NCBI RefSeq assembly: GCF_000220705.2
Contig: NZ_CP023202.1
Coordinates: 1,550,001-1,614,000 of the forward strand
DNA: 64,000 nt
Direction of reading: 5' to 3'
Origin: Streptomyces xinghaiensis S187
GTDB lineage: Bacteria; Actinomycetota; Actinomycetes; Streptomycetales; Streptomycetaceae
Shown: one piece after another, positions 17,051-25,646 of the stretch
Layout of the letters: each line of letters begins with the position of its first letter
How positions within the stretch are numbered: position 1 is the stretch's first letter
The notes under the pieces: model-generated
The model's database searches: none
What the model was told of the DNA's origin: nothing
The model's input: the letters and a program-made list of their open reading frames with translations, nothing else
Made by a program: the position numbers and the translations under genes

Positions 17051-17065
17051 GCATATGATGTGCAG
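17051..17065. promoter_or_regulatory. Zur/Fur-like site overlapping GNAT start region
   Basis: The sequence around here reads TTGCATATGATGTGCAGATG. TGCATATGATGTGCA keeps the ATGAT centre and TG...CA edges of actinobacterial zinc-uptake-regulator boxes (TGAAAATGATTTTCA as I recall), 11 of 15 positions. It abuts the start codon at 17066. Confidence 0.35.
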
Positions 17066-17602
17066 ATGCATAAATCCCGCATCAGAACCGCGACCCCGGA
17101 CGACCTCGGCGAGGCTCGGGCCGTGATGCTGGACGCCGTCTACCGGGACTTCGGCACCGGGTACGTGCCGCACTGGCACGCCGACATCATCGATCCCGGG
17201 CGCTTCTACCTGACCCCGCCCCGGCACACACTGCTCGTGGCCGTCGACGAGCGCGACGGGCGCGTCGCCGCCACGGCAGCGCTGGACGCGCGGGGCCCGG
17301 CACACCCGCCGAACCCCCGCCCGCTGGCCGAGCGCTACCCGTCGGGCGAGACGGCCCAGCTGCGGCGCGTGTACGTGCGCCCGGAGTACCGGCGCCGTGG
17401 GCTCGCGCGTCAACTCGTCGGCGAGCTGATGGAGTTCGCCGCGGCCGACGGCGGCTACCGCTCGGTCTACCTGCACACCGACCCCGCGTCGCCGGGCGCG
17501 GAGGCGCTGTGGCGGTCGCTGGGCACGCTGGTGTGCGACGAGCGGGAGGAGGAGCCGGGGAGCGGGCAGGGGGTCCTCCACTTCGAGATTCCGATGCCGT
17601 GA
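17066..17602 (+). CDS. GNAT-family N-acetyltransferase
   Basis: 178 residues with the acetyl-CoA-binding motif A: AQLRRVYVRPEYRRRGLARQLVGELMEFAA (R/Q-x-x-G-x-G/A type), preceded by HTLLVAVDERDGRVAATAAL. It ends VYLHTDPASPGAEALWRSLGTL. Transfers acetyl from acetyl-CoA to an unknown amine. It starts at ATG 17066 in an unusually AT-rich patch (TTATTGCATATGATG). It is followed at once by a second metal-box-like palindrome and the ABC importer. Confidence 0.88.
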   Translation: MHKSRIRTATPDDLGEARAVMLDAVYRDFGTGYVPHWHADIIDPGRFYLTPPRHTLLVAVDERDGRVAATAALDARGPAHPPNPRPLAERYPSGETAQLRRVYVRPEYRRRGLARQLVGELMEFAAADGGYRSVYLHTDPASPGAEALWRSLGTLVCDEREEEPGSGQGVLHFEIPMP

Positions 17603-17633
17603 CCCCCGGCGCGTAAATGAAAACGACAATCGT

Positions 17634-17656
17634 TTACGATGTGGCCGGTCGCGCCC
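17634..17656. promoter_or_regulatory. Metal-regulator-like palindrome before ABC importer
   Basis: Around here lies ATGAAAACGACAATCGTTTA, containing AAACGA, three bases, TCGTTT as a perfect inverted repeat with outer GTAAA/TTTAC. AT-rich boxes with a TGAAAACGA half-site are typical of Fur/Zur-family control. It is ~45 bases upstream of the ATG at 17697, a position suited to repression. Confidence 0.5.
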
Positions 17657-17696
17657 CGCGCCCCCGAACACACCGGAAAGACGAGAACGAGACACG

Positions 17697-19208
17697 ATGA
17701 CATCGCCCCGGAGCCGGCTGACCGCCGGACTGCTGCTGCTCGCCCCCCTGCTCTCCGGTTGCTTCTCCGCCGGCGGTGCGTCGTCGTCCTCCTCGGACCC
17801 GTCCGCCTCCGGTGCGGGCGGGCGCCTGCGCGTCGTCCTCGCCTTCCAGCCGACCGAGAACTACTCGCCCCACGGCCAGGACGCCTTCGCCCTGTCCCGC
17901 CTCGGCGTCGCCGAGGGCCTGACCCGGCTCGACGCGAACGGCGCCGCGGCGCCCGCGCTCGCCGAGTCGTGGAGCCGCGAGAAGGGCGGCCGGAGCTGGG
18001 TGTTCACGCTGCGCGAGGCCGCGTTCCAGGACGGCGGTGAGGTCACCGCGCAGGCCGTGGCCTCCTCCCTGAACCACGCCGCCGGCGCCTCCCCGGCCCC
18101 CGCCGCGCTGTCCGGTGTGCGGCTGACCGCCGACGCCGTGGGCGGGGACCGGGTCCGGGTGCGGACCGACGAACCCGACCCGGTGCTGCCGCTGCGGCTG
18201 AGCAACCCGAGCCTCTCGGTGTTCTCGCCCGGGGCGTACGGGGAGAAGGGCACCGTCAACCCGGCCGGCACCGCCACCGGGCCCTTCGAACTCACCGGCA
18301 CCACCGGGGACACGGCCGCCACCCTCGACCGCTTCGACGACTACTGGGGCGGCCGCGCCCAAGCCGCGGGGATCGACGTCAGGTTCGTCTCCGACGGCAC
18401 GGCGCGCGCCAACGCCCTGCGCACCGGCGACGCGGACATCGCCGAGTCGCTCCCCGTCGCCCAGATCGCCTCCCTGGACGAGGACACCGTCCACGAGACG
18501 GACACCGCGCGCAACACCAGCCTGCGTCTCAACACCGGCTCCGGAGCCTTCACGGACGCCGGGCTGCGGGCCGCCGCGCGCGAGGCCGTCGACGCCTCGG
18601 CCGTCGCCGAGGGCGTCCACGAAGGGCACGCCCAGCCCGCCCGGGGCCTCTACGGACCCGCCCTGGCCTGGGCCGGCGGCAAGCGCGACGAGCCGGCCGG
18701 GCAGGCGGAGGCCACCGACCCGAGGGGCACACGCATCACCCTCGCCGCGTACGACGACCGCCCCGAACTGGCCGAGACCGCCCAAGTGCTCCAGCAGCAA
18801 CTCGAGAAGGCGGGATTCCGGGTCGAGCTGGAGGTCCGTACCTACGCACGGCTCGAAAGCGACCTGCTCGCAGGGAAGTTCGACGCCGTCGTGGCCTCCC
18901 GCAACATGATGCTGGACACCGGCGACCCGGTCAGCGTGCTGGTGAGCGACTACACCTGCGACGGCGGCTACAACCTGTCGTTCCTGTGCGACGAGAAGGC
19001 CGACCGGCTCATCGCCGCCGCCCGGGCGGAGACCGATCCCGCCAAGCGGCAGGACGCCGCCATGAAGGCCGAGGCGGCGATCCTCGGCACGGACGCGGAG
19101 ATCCCGCTCGTGCACCTGAAGGCCGTCACGGGGGTCGCCGCGTCGGTGAAGGGGACGGTGCTCGACCCGTACGAACGGCAGTTCGTCTCCACGGGGACCC
19201 GGCGCTGA
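17697..19208 (+). CDS. ABC transporter solute-binding lipoprotein, family 5
   Basis: 503 residues. The lipobox LLSGC puts the lipidated cysteine at residue 22, followed by a Gly/Ser linker. The body is a family 5 (peptide/nickel) binding protein: GRLRVVLAFQPTENYSPHG, VAEGLTRLDANGAAAPALAESW, WVFTLREAAFQDGGEVTAQAV and FDDYWGG. Nickel, peptide or metallophore uptake are all possible. The metal-type palindrome upstream favours a metal or metallophore, but that is inference. The fused permease follows 140 bases later on the same strand. Confidence 0.88.
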   Translation: MTSPRSRLTAGLLLLAPLLSGCFSAGGASSSSSDPSASGAGGRLRVVLAFQPTENYSPHGQDAFALSRLGVAEGLTRLDANGAAAPALAESWSREKGGRSWVFTLREAAFQDGGEVTAQAVASSLNHAAGASPAPAALSGVRLTADAVGGDRVRVRTDEPDPVLPLRLSNPSLSVFSPGAYGEKGTVNPAGTATGPFELTGTTGDTAATLDRFDDYWGGRAQAAGIDVRFVSDGTARANALRTGDADIAESLPVAQIASLDEDTVHETDTARNTSLRLNTGSGAFTDAGLRAAAREAVDASAVAEGVHEGHAQPARGLYGPALAWAGGKRDEPAGQAEATDPRGTRITLAAYDDRPELAETAQVLQQQLEKAGFRVELEVRTYARLESDLLAGKFDAVVASRNMMLDTGDPVSVLVSDYTCDGGYNLSFLCDEKADRLIAAARAETDPAKRQDAAMKAEAAILGTDAEIPLVHLKAVTGVAASVKGTVLDPYERQFVSTGTRR

Positions 19209-19348
19209 CCGCCGCCGCGTCCGGCCAGGCGGGTGGCTACGGGGGCACCGGGAGCGCCGGCCGCCCCGCTAACACCGGCAGCAGCACCTGCCGCACCGAC
19301 AGGGCCGGCGCCGCCGACGGCGCCGTCCGGGCCGGCCGCACCGGGGGC

Positions 19349-21289
19349 ATGCCCGCCGTCCTGCGCACCCTGGCGCGGGGCGGCGGTCCGTCCCTGCTGT
19401 GGCGCGCCGTGCTCATGGCGGCCCTGGTGTGCGCGATCGGGCTGCTCCCCTGGCTGGCGCGTACCGACCCCGCGCTGACCGTGCTCAGGGCGCGCTCGGC
19501 GGAGCGCGACCCGGACCCCGCGACGCTGCGCGCCATCCGCGACGAACTGGGCCTCGACGACGGACCGTTGATGCTGCTCGGGCGCTGGCTGGGCGGGCTG
19601 CCGCACGGCGACGCGGGCCGCTCCTGGGTCTCCGGTACGGAGGTGCTGCCCGCCGTCGCACAGGCGCTCGGGGTCTCGCTGCTGCTGATGGCCGGCGCCC
19701 TCGCGGTCGCCGTGGCCACGGCCGCCGCGGTGTGCGCGCGGACGGTGTGGCTCGGCTCGCGGCGCCGGCTCGGCGAGCGCGGTCCCGGCACGGGCGGCAG
19801 TGCGGGCGGCAGTGCGGGCAGCGGCACGGGCCGCGCCAGTGACACGGGCGGCGCGGGCGGCGCGGGCCGTTTCGGCGGCACCGGTCCCGCCGTGCTCGCC
19901 GCCCTGCCCGAGTTCCTCGTCGCGTCCGTACTGGCCTCGGTGGTCGGGGTGCGACTCGGCTGGCTGCCCGCCCTGGGCTGGTACGGCCCGCAGTGGATGG
20001 TGCTGCCCTCGCTCGCCCTGGGCCTCCCCGCCGGGGCGGTTCTCGGGCGGATGCTGGACGATCTGCTGCCCGCCGCGTTCGCCGAGCCGTGGGCCCGTGC
20101 CGCCGCCGCGCGCGGCATTCCCCCGGGGTCCGTGGCCCGGCACACGGTGCGGCGCTGCCTGCCCGGACTGCTGCCCAACGCGGGGCTGTTCGTAGTCGGC
20201 CTGACCGCGGGGTCGGTCGCCGTGGAACAGGTCTTCGACATCCCGGGGCTCGGCCGGCTGACGCTGCGCGCCGCCCTCGCCCAGGACCTGCCCGTCCTGC
20301 AGACCGGTGTGCTCGCCCTCGTCCTGCTCGCGGCCACCGCCGGCGCCCTGGCCCGGCTCGGAACCCGGCTGCTCATCGGGCCCGCCCTGCGCGGCGGCGC
20401 CCTGCACAGCCTGCACCGTCCGGCCGCCTCCGCGCCCCGCGCCCTGCCGCTGCTGTACGGGGCGGTGCTCCTCGCCGTCATCGGCCTCGGCCTGCCGCAC
20501 GACCCGTTCGTGCTGGACACCACCGCGCGCCTCCAGTCCCCGTCCGCGCCCCACCCGTTCGGCACCGACGCCCTCGGGCGCGACATCCTGGCCCGGACCG
20601 CGCACGGCGCGCTGACCACCCTCGGCACGGCCTGCGCGGTGAGCGCCGCCGCCCTCGCGGCCGGAGTGCTCCTGGGGCTGCTGCCGCGGCTGTCCGGACC
20701 GGTGGCCGACACCGTCAACGCCGTACCGCCCGTCCTGGCCGGCCTGCTCGTCACCGGGACCGCGGGCAGCGGCCCGTGGACCCCGGCGCTGGCCGTGGCC
20801 GTCGTCGCCTGGTCCCCGCTCGCCGCCCACACGTCCGCCCTGCTGCGCCAGGAACGGGCGGCCACCCATGTGACGGCCACCCGCGCGCTCGGCGCCGGAC
20901 CCGGATTCCTGCTGGCCCGCGTGCTGCTGCCGGCCGTCCTGCCGTCCGTGGCCCGCCACGCGCTGCTCCGGCTGCCGGGCATCGCGCTGAGCCTGGCGGC
21001 CCTCGGTTTCCTCGGGCTGGGCGCCCAGCCCCCGTCTCCCGAGTGGGGCCTGCTGCTGGCCGAGAACCAGCCGTACGCGGAGCGCGCCCCGTGGGCGGTG
21101 CTCGCCCCGGCCGCCGTCCTCGCGCTGCTCGGCGCGCTGGCGGTGACGGCGGCGGGCGGGGTGCGCCTGCCCGGCCCGGGGCGGCTCCGGGGCGGCTCCG
21201 GGCCGGAGGGGCGGGGGCCGTCGCAGGCACGGGGTCCGGGGGCGCGGGGGGCCGGGGGCGCAGGACGGCCTTCGCCGGACACCGGGTGA
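19349..21289 (+). CDS. Fused ABC permease (DppB-DppC type in one chain)
   Basis: 646 residues combining two permeases. The first half (~1-360) ends with the DppB-like loop GLTAGSVAVEQVFDIPGLGRLTLRAAL. The second opens at ~390 with the DppC signature HPFGTDALGRDILAR and carries ATRALGAGPGFLLARVLLPAVLPSVARHALLRLPG, the EAA-type coupling loop. About ten membrane segments. A Gly/Ser-rich insert (GTGGSAGGSAGSGTG) interrupts the first half. Usually these are two genes followed by two ATPase genes; here they are fused and no ATPase follows. ATG 19349 is the first plausible start in frame. Confidence 0.85.
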   Translation: MPAVLRTLARGGGPSLLWRAVLMAALVCAIGLLPWLARTDPALTVLRARSAERDPDPATLRAIRDELGLDDGPLMLLGRWLGGLPHGDAGRSWVSGTEVLPAVAQALGVSLLLMAGALAVAVATAAAVCARTVWLGSRRRLGERGPGTGGSAGGSAGSGTGRASDTGGAGGAGRFGGTGPAVLAALPEFLVASVLASVVGVRLGWLPALGWYGPQWMVLPSLALGLPAGAVLGRMLDDLLPAAFAEPWARAAAARGIPPGSVARHTVRRCLPGLLPNAGLFVVGLTAGSVAVEQVFDIPGLGRLTLRAALAQDLPVLQTGVLALVLLAATAGALARLGTRLLIGPALRGGALHSLHRPAASAPRALPLLYGAVLLAVIGLGLPHDPFVLDTTARLQSPSAPHPFGTDALGRDILARTAHGALTTLGTACAVSAAALAAGVLLGLLPRLSGPVADTVNAVPPVLAGLLVTGTAGSGPWTPALAVAVVAWSPLAAHTSALLRQERAATHVTATRALGAGPGFLLARVLLPAVLPSVARHALLRLPGIALSLAALGFLGLGAQPPSPEWGLLLAENQPYAERAPWAVLAPAAVLALLGALAVTAAGGVRLPGPGRLRGGSGPEGRGPSQARGPGARGAGGAGRPSPDTG

Positions 21290-21442
21290 CGAGATCAAGA
21301 CAGTTATTGAAAACGCAAATATCACCCTGTTCACGGGCTGTCGCGTACGTGAGACTCATTGACGGCGGCCGGTCGGCGGAATCGACCGGAAGGCACGCCG
21401 TGCCGCCATATGCGCCTCCACACCCCCAACCAGGAGGTATCG

Positions 21443-21892
21443 ATGAAGAAGACAAGCCCTCGCGGAATCGGGTTATCCCTCGGCCTCTTCTCGGCTCTCG
21501 CGCTGACGCTCGTCAGCGGCGCCCCGGCTTCCGCCTCGGCGCCGACATGGACGCTGGAAGCCGACCAGCAGCGGATATGCGTCGACGCGCAGTCCGGATG
21601 GTCCCTCACCTACGCCTTCTCCCCGGTGGCCGGAAGCTGGTCGAGCCCGATCACGACCGGGGTGCGCGACCTGCCTCCCGGCTCCTCCAGCCCGTACAAC
21701 GAGACCATCGCCCCCGGTTCGAACTTCCGGGACACCGACGACCGCAACGCTCTGACGGTCAACTCCTTCGTCTGGATGGAGCTCGCACCGGCCCCGGTCG
21801 GTGACTACACCGCCGAGATCTGGGCCACCGACGGCAAGCGGACCGAGACCGACCCGCTGCTGCTCGCCTACCGGGACCGCTGCCCCGGGTAA
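21443..21892 (+). CDS. Secreted DUF5980-like protein
   Basis: 149 residues. A strong signal peptide (MKKTSPRGIGLSLGLFSALALTLVSGAPASASA), then a mature domain starting TWTLEADQQRICVDAQSGWSLTYAFSPVAGSW and ending LLAYRDRCPG, with two cysteines. I recall this as DUF5980 of Streptomyces; the number is from memory. AGGAGGTATCG precedes the ATG. Probably a small beta-rich extracellular protein; function unknown. Confidence 0.8.
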   Translation: MKKTSPRGIGLSLGLFSALALTLVSGAPASASAPTWTLEADQQRICVDAQSGWSLTYAFSPVAGSWSSPITTGVRDLPPGSSSPYNETIAPGSNFRDTDDRNALTVNSFVWMELAPAPVGDYTAEIWATDGKRTETDPLLLAYRDRCPG

Positions 21893-22328
21893 CGGCCACC
21901 CGGCCACCCGGCCATCCGGCCGCTCAGGGCCGCGGCGCACGGTCCGCCCGGTCCCGGGCGCGAAGAGGGCCGGCGGGGCGGTCCCGGCGCGAGGAGGGCC
22001 CGCCCGGCAGCCGGTCGTTAAGGGCCGGTTATGTGGCGCTTGGCTCAGGCTTCCCAGCGGCCACATCCGTTGCAAGGGCCCTCCGCTCCGTCCAAGCTGA
22101 GGTCCAGGACCGGCGGTGGCCGCCCGGGGAGGTCCGGGGCCACCGCCGTCCGTACGGCGTCAGCAGCCTTGGCGCGCAGCCGCCTCGTTCCGGGAACGGG
22201 GCGCGGCGGCTCCGCGCCACCCGGTTCTCCGCGCGGGTCCGGCTTGGGACAACGGGCCCGCGCGGGGGCTCCGGCTCGGCCCCGGTCGCTACGGCGGCCG
22301 GGGTACGGATCGGCCTCGGGACCGGCGC
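21893..22328. other. Intergenic, short repeats, no gene
   Basis: CGGCCACC repeats just after the DUF5980 stop and two near-copies of GCGCGARGAGGGCC (about 21958-22000). No frame with recognisable content. Confidence 0.45.
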
Positions 22329-22442
22329 TCACTCCTTGCCCTGCCCGGCCTTCTTCTTCAGGCGCCGCCTCTGGCGCGGGGTGACGTCCTTGCGCCCGCT
22401 CTCCCGCAGGTACGCCGCCTTGCGCTCCTCGTTCTTCTTCAT
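22329..22442 (-). CDS. Small basic conserved protein (37 aa)
   Basis: 37 residues: MKKNEERKAAYLRESGRKDV followed by TPRQRRRLKKKAGQGKE. I recall highly similar short basic proteins throughout Streptomyces, hence the confidence despite the size. Half the residues are charged. It may bind RNA or ribosomes; that is only a guess from composition. GAGGG lies upstream. Confidence 0.65.
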   Translation of the reverse strand: MKKNEERKAAYLRESGRKDVTPRQRRRLKKKAGQGKE

Positions 22443-22607
22443 GCTCGCCCTCTCGCCGTGTCGTAGGGGGCCGTAACGGCCCGGGCCCGAGGGGCCCACC
22501 CGTTCCAGTCTGTTCCGGCCCGCCCCCGGCCGCACCCGAAGCGGCACAGGGCGGACACATGGCATGTTCCGTGCACATCCGACCCGCAGACGGGTACTCG
22601 CCGCCGC

Positions 22608-23060
22608 ATGGCCGATATCGAACTCCGCAGTACCGCCTTCAGCGGCGAGTCCTTCATCCCGCGCACGTACGCCCGGGACGGCGACAACCTCTCTCCCCCG
22701 CTGAGCTGGTCCGGGGTGCCGCAGGAGGCGGCGGAACTCCTCCTGCTCTGCGAGGACCCGGACGCGCCGAGGGGCACGTTCCTCCACTGGCTGGTCACCG
22801 GCATCGACCCGGCCTCCGGCGGCGTGGAGGCCGGGCAGACGCCCCCGGGCGGCACGCCCCTGACGAACGGATTCGGGGACCGGGGCTGGGGAGGCCCGTA
22901 CCCGCCGCCCGGCGACCGGGCCCACCGCTACTTCTTCCGTCTCTACGCCCTCCCCGGCCCGGTCTCCCTGCGCGACGGCGCGACCACCGGCGAAGTCCAC
23001 TCCGCGGTGGACGACCGGCAGCTCGCGAGCGGCACGCTGTACGGGCTGTACGAGCGCTGA
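22608..23060 (+). CDS. YbhB/YbcL-family PEBP-like protein
   Basis: 150 residues of the phosphatidylethanolamine-binding/Raf-kinase-inhibitor-like fold. Motifs: DGDNLSPPLSWSGVP, then LCEDPDAPRGTFLHWLVTGID (the anion-pocket DPDxP and HW signature), GWGGPYPPPGDRAHRYFFRLYAL and the C-terminal GTLYGLYER. Bacterial members are cytoplasmic with poorly known ligands. Single gene. Confidence 0.92.
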   Translation: MADIELRSTAFSGESFIPRTYARDGDNLSPPLSWSGVPQEAAELLLLCEDPDAPRGTFLHWLVTGIDPASGGVEAGQTPPGGTPLTNGFGDRGWGGPYPPPGDRAHRYFFRLYALPGPVSLRDGATTGEVHSAVDDRQLASGTLYGLYER

Positions 23061-23272
23061 GCCGGGCGGCCCCCGTACGTGGGGAACCCGGCGGCGCCAC
23101 GCACCTCCGAACAGAATCCATCCGCCCCTTGAAACCGACCGGGCGGTATCTAGGATCGGCATATCCGGTTAAGCTGCTGCGGCGCCAGGACACCGCGGAA
23201 GCGCGGGCGGTTTCCCGCGCCGCTCCGGCGGCGGGAACCACCCCCGACGAAACGACGAGAAGGGGAAGCCGG

Positions 23273-23650
23273 ATGGCAATCGATCCCTCGGGAGCCGACC
23301 TCGCACGGATGGTGGCGGAGGACCCGGGCGGCCCCGTCGTCATGCTCAACCTGCTGCGGTTCACCGAGGACGGCCGCTCCTCGTACGCCGAGTACGCCCG
23401 GCGGACGCAGAAGTTCCTGGAACGCTACGGAGCCGAACTGCTCTACGCCGGCGACGGCACCACGCCGCTGGTCGCCGAGGAGGGCCAGGCGTGGGACGCG
23501 GTCCTGCTGGTCCGCTACCCCAGCCGCGAAGTCTTCAGCCGCATGGTCGCCGACCCGGAGTACCAGCAGGTCACGGACCTGCGCAGCCGGGCCCTGACCG
23601 AGGCCGTACTCCAGCCGACCGTCCCGTGGACGGGCCGCCGGGCGGACTGA
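23273..23650 (+). CDS. DUF1330-family protein
   Basis: 125 residues forming a likely dimeric alpha/beta barrel: GGPVVMLNLLRFTEDGRSSYAEYARRTQKFLERYGAELLYAGDG, then DAVLLVRYPSREVFSRMVADPEYQQVTDLRSRAL. This is the DUF1330 pattern. AGAAGGGGAAG precedes the ATG. Function unknown. Confidence 0.88.
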   Translation: MAIDPSGADLARMVAEDPGGPVVMLNLLRFTEDGRSSYAEYARRTQKFLERYGAELLYAGDGTTPLVAEEGQAWDAVLLVRYPSREVFSRMVADPEYQQVTDLRSRALTEAVLQPTVPWTGRRAD

Positions 23651-23924
23651 CAGCCCGCAGACCCGAGCTTTCCTCCGCCGATCCCTCCAGCCCTGCCCGG
23701 CATGTGCTCGTGGCCGTTGAGCGGAGCGTGTGGCCCGGCTACCCGCGCAACGCGATCAGTCACAGCGCAACCCGGTGACCGCCGTCAATGGCCGTCTGTA
23801 CGCGCGACGCCGATACGGGTACGCGGCGAGCGGCGTGACGGCGCCCCGACGCCCGCGTTGAGCCAGGAAGGCAGAACAGCCAACTGGCGCGACTGGCGTA
23901 CGGACACGAAGGCGGGGAACGGGG

Positions 23925-24221
23925 ATGGCGATCGACGAGGCACCGGTGAATGTCGGGGACGGCTGGGACAACGACGACGGCACGGCCGCGCGGCCGGCAG
24001 ACAGGTCCGGCCAGGGCGTGATCAACGCATTCGGGCGGAGCATGAAGATGCTGCGACTGCGGAGCGGCATGGAACGCGCGGAATTCGGACAGCAGTTGGG
24101 CTACACGGCCTCCAGCGTCGCGTCCTTCGAGCAGGGCCGGAGGATTCCGTCACCCCGGACGATCGACCGGGCGGACGAGGTGCTGCAAGCGGGCGGGCTC
24201 CTGTCCGTGTGGAAGGAGCAG
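23925..24221 (+). pseudogene. Xre-family DUF5753 regulator, N-terminal part (IS-interrupted)
   Basis: The helix-turn-helix end of a WhiJ/BldB-context regulator: FGRSMKMLRLRSGMERAEFGQQLGYTASSVASFEQGRRIPSPRTIDRADEVL, reading to SVWKEQ at 24221. The tnpB element copy 3 begins at the next base; the rest of the gene resumes at 25647. Because the element is 1,425 bases (475 codons) and its antisense frame has no stop, a single 767-codon frame runs through both host halves and the element. It is probably a null allele, but a chimeric protein could be made. Confidence 0.85.
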
Positions 24222-24385
24222 GTGACTCCACCCGCGACTGAAGTCGCGGGCTTCCTGTGTCGGTGGCTAGGCACCGGCGCAGAGGACCAGCCCGGCCCTG
24301 TGTTGGACGTTGAGTGCGCCGACGTGGTCGGCGTTCGCGACCAGGCCGCAGTTGACGCACGCGAACTTCGCCTGGGTGACGCGGT
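24222..24385 (-). ncRNA. Candidate omega-RNA scaffold, copy 3
   Basis: tnpB 3' end to element terminus, by analogy with known IS605 omega-RNAs. The guide predicted from the flank begins CTGCTCCTTCCACACGGACA, which lies in the interrupted regulator gene. The 5' limit is arbitrary. Confidence 0.4.
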
Positions 24386-25493
24386 TCTCCTTCGCCACGT
24401 GCCCGCATCCGCCGATTGCGGGTGGGCAGGTGCGGGAAGTGTTGCGGGCGTCCACCGGGATCACGCGGCGGCCGGCGCTTTCAGCCTTGTCCGCCAGGAT
24501 CCGCAGGAACTGCCCCCACCCCACGTCGAGAATGCTGCGGTTCAGCCCGGCCTTCGCCGCGGCACCGTTCGCCAGGAACGCACCGTCGTGTTCGGGGTCG
24601 GGCCGGGGTGCGGGCGCTTTGGTCATGCCCGCGGTGTTCAGCCGCTCGTGCCCGATCGCATCATGCTCGCGCACGAGATCGAGTGCGGCTTTGTGGTGGT
24701 GATCCAGACGCCGGCGCCGGATCTTCGCGTGCAGGCGCGCGACCTTGCGGGCCGCGGCACGATGCTTCTTCGTACGACGCCGCGTGCGCTGGGGGAACGT
24801 CGCCAGGTGCTGCTGCGCTGCGGCCAGTTCCTCGGCCGAGACCTGCAGGAACCTGGGGTTGGCGACGTGGTGGCCGCTGGAGTCGGTGAGGAAGTGGACC
24901 GTGCCCAGGTCGATACCCACCCGGCTGCCGGTCGGAGGCAGCGGCTCGGCGGGCACCTCGTCACAGGCCAGGACCGCGTACCAGCGCCGGCCCTCCCGCT
25001 TCACACTGACCGTCTTCACCCGGCCCCGCACCGGCCGGTGCCGGTGAACGCGGACATGCCCGACCCCCTGCAGCCGCACGCGGGTCTGGGTGTCGTGGGG
25101 GGTGGAGTCCCACCGGCAGCCGTCCCCGTCCCTCGGGAACGTGACGGTGTCGAAATGCCCCACCCCCTTGAACCGCGGATACCCGGGCGTGCCACCGGCC
25201 CTCACCCGCCGGAAGAACGCCTGGAACGCCCGGTCCAGACGGCGCAGGGTCGCCTGCTGGGAGGAGAAGGACCACCGCCCCTGACGCTCCGGATCGAACG
25301 CCCGGATCTCCCTCAACTGCGCCGACTGATCCCCATACCGCACCGAGGTCCGGGAACTGTGCCGGTAGGCATCACGACGCTCCAGCAACGCCCCGTTGTA
25401 CAGGGAACAGTGATCCCGCAACATCTCCACCAGCGCCCGCTCCTGTTGGACCGTGGGACGCAGCAGAAACCGATACGCCCGCCTCACACCCAC
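24267..25493 (-). CDS. tnpB: TnpB RNA-guided nuclease/transposon protein, copy 3
   Basis: 408 residues; Asp195, Glu283 and Asp389 are in place and the zinc ribbon is Cys356/363/379/382 (CPPAIGGC, CVNCG). Differs from copy 2 at a few residues (for example Q for R in RPTVQQER, L for Q in NGALLERR). No truncation or frameshift. Confidence 0.93.
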   Translation of the reverse strand: MGVRRAYRFLLRPTVQQERALVEMLRDHCSLYNGALLERRDAYRHSSRTSVRYGDQSAQLREIRAFDPERQGRWSFSSQQATLRRLDRAFQAFFRRVRAGGTPGYPRFKGVGHFDTVTFPRDGDGCRWDSTPHDTQTRVRLQGVGHVRVHRHRPVRGRVKTVSVKREGRRWYAVLACDEVPAEPLPPTGSRVGIDLGTVHFLTDSSGHHVANPRFLQVSAEELAAAQQHLATFPQRTRRRTKKHRAAARKVARLHAKIRRRRLDHHHKAALDLVREHDAIGHERLNTAGMTKAPAPRPDPEHDGAFLANGAAAKAGLNRSILDVGWGQFLRILADKAESAGRRVIPVDARNTSRTCPPAIGGCGHVAKENRVTQAKFACVNCGLVANADHVGALNVQHRAGLVLCAGA

Positions 25494-25646
25494 CCCACCT
25501 CCCCGCAGTTTCCCCCGACCAACGCCGGTGTCTCACGCTACCGGCCCTTACTGACAACGCAGCGTGCTCCGCCGCTGCGCGGCTCCGGCCCAAGGATTCG
25601 ATTCCCCCACCGGCTGAAGCCGGTGGTCCCCTCGAAAGAAGGTCTG

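Larger units (their letters stand above)
24222..25646 (-). mobile_element. IS200/IS605-type tnpB-only element, copy 3
   Basis: 1,425 bases, inserted antisense into the Xre-DUF5753 gene. Both terminal hairpins are perfect (CCCGCGACT/AGTCGCGGG right, CCACCGGCT/AGCCGGTGG left). The flank before the left end on the tnpB strand reads CTCCAT. Joining host sequence across the element restores ...VWKEQ-MERAQFPVFFQG in frame, which defines the ends to within a base. No tnpA. Confidence 0.9.

Noticed and set aside
18968..21334. A 788-codon minus frame across the fused permease
   Set aside because: Gln/Arg/Gly-rich low-complexity translation; opposite strand encodes clear membrane segments.
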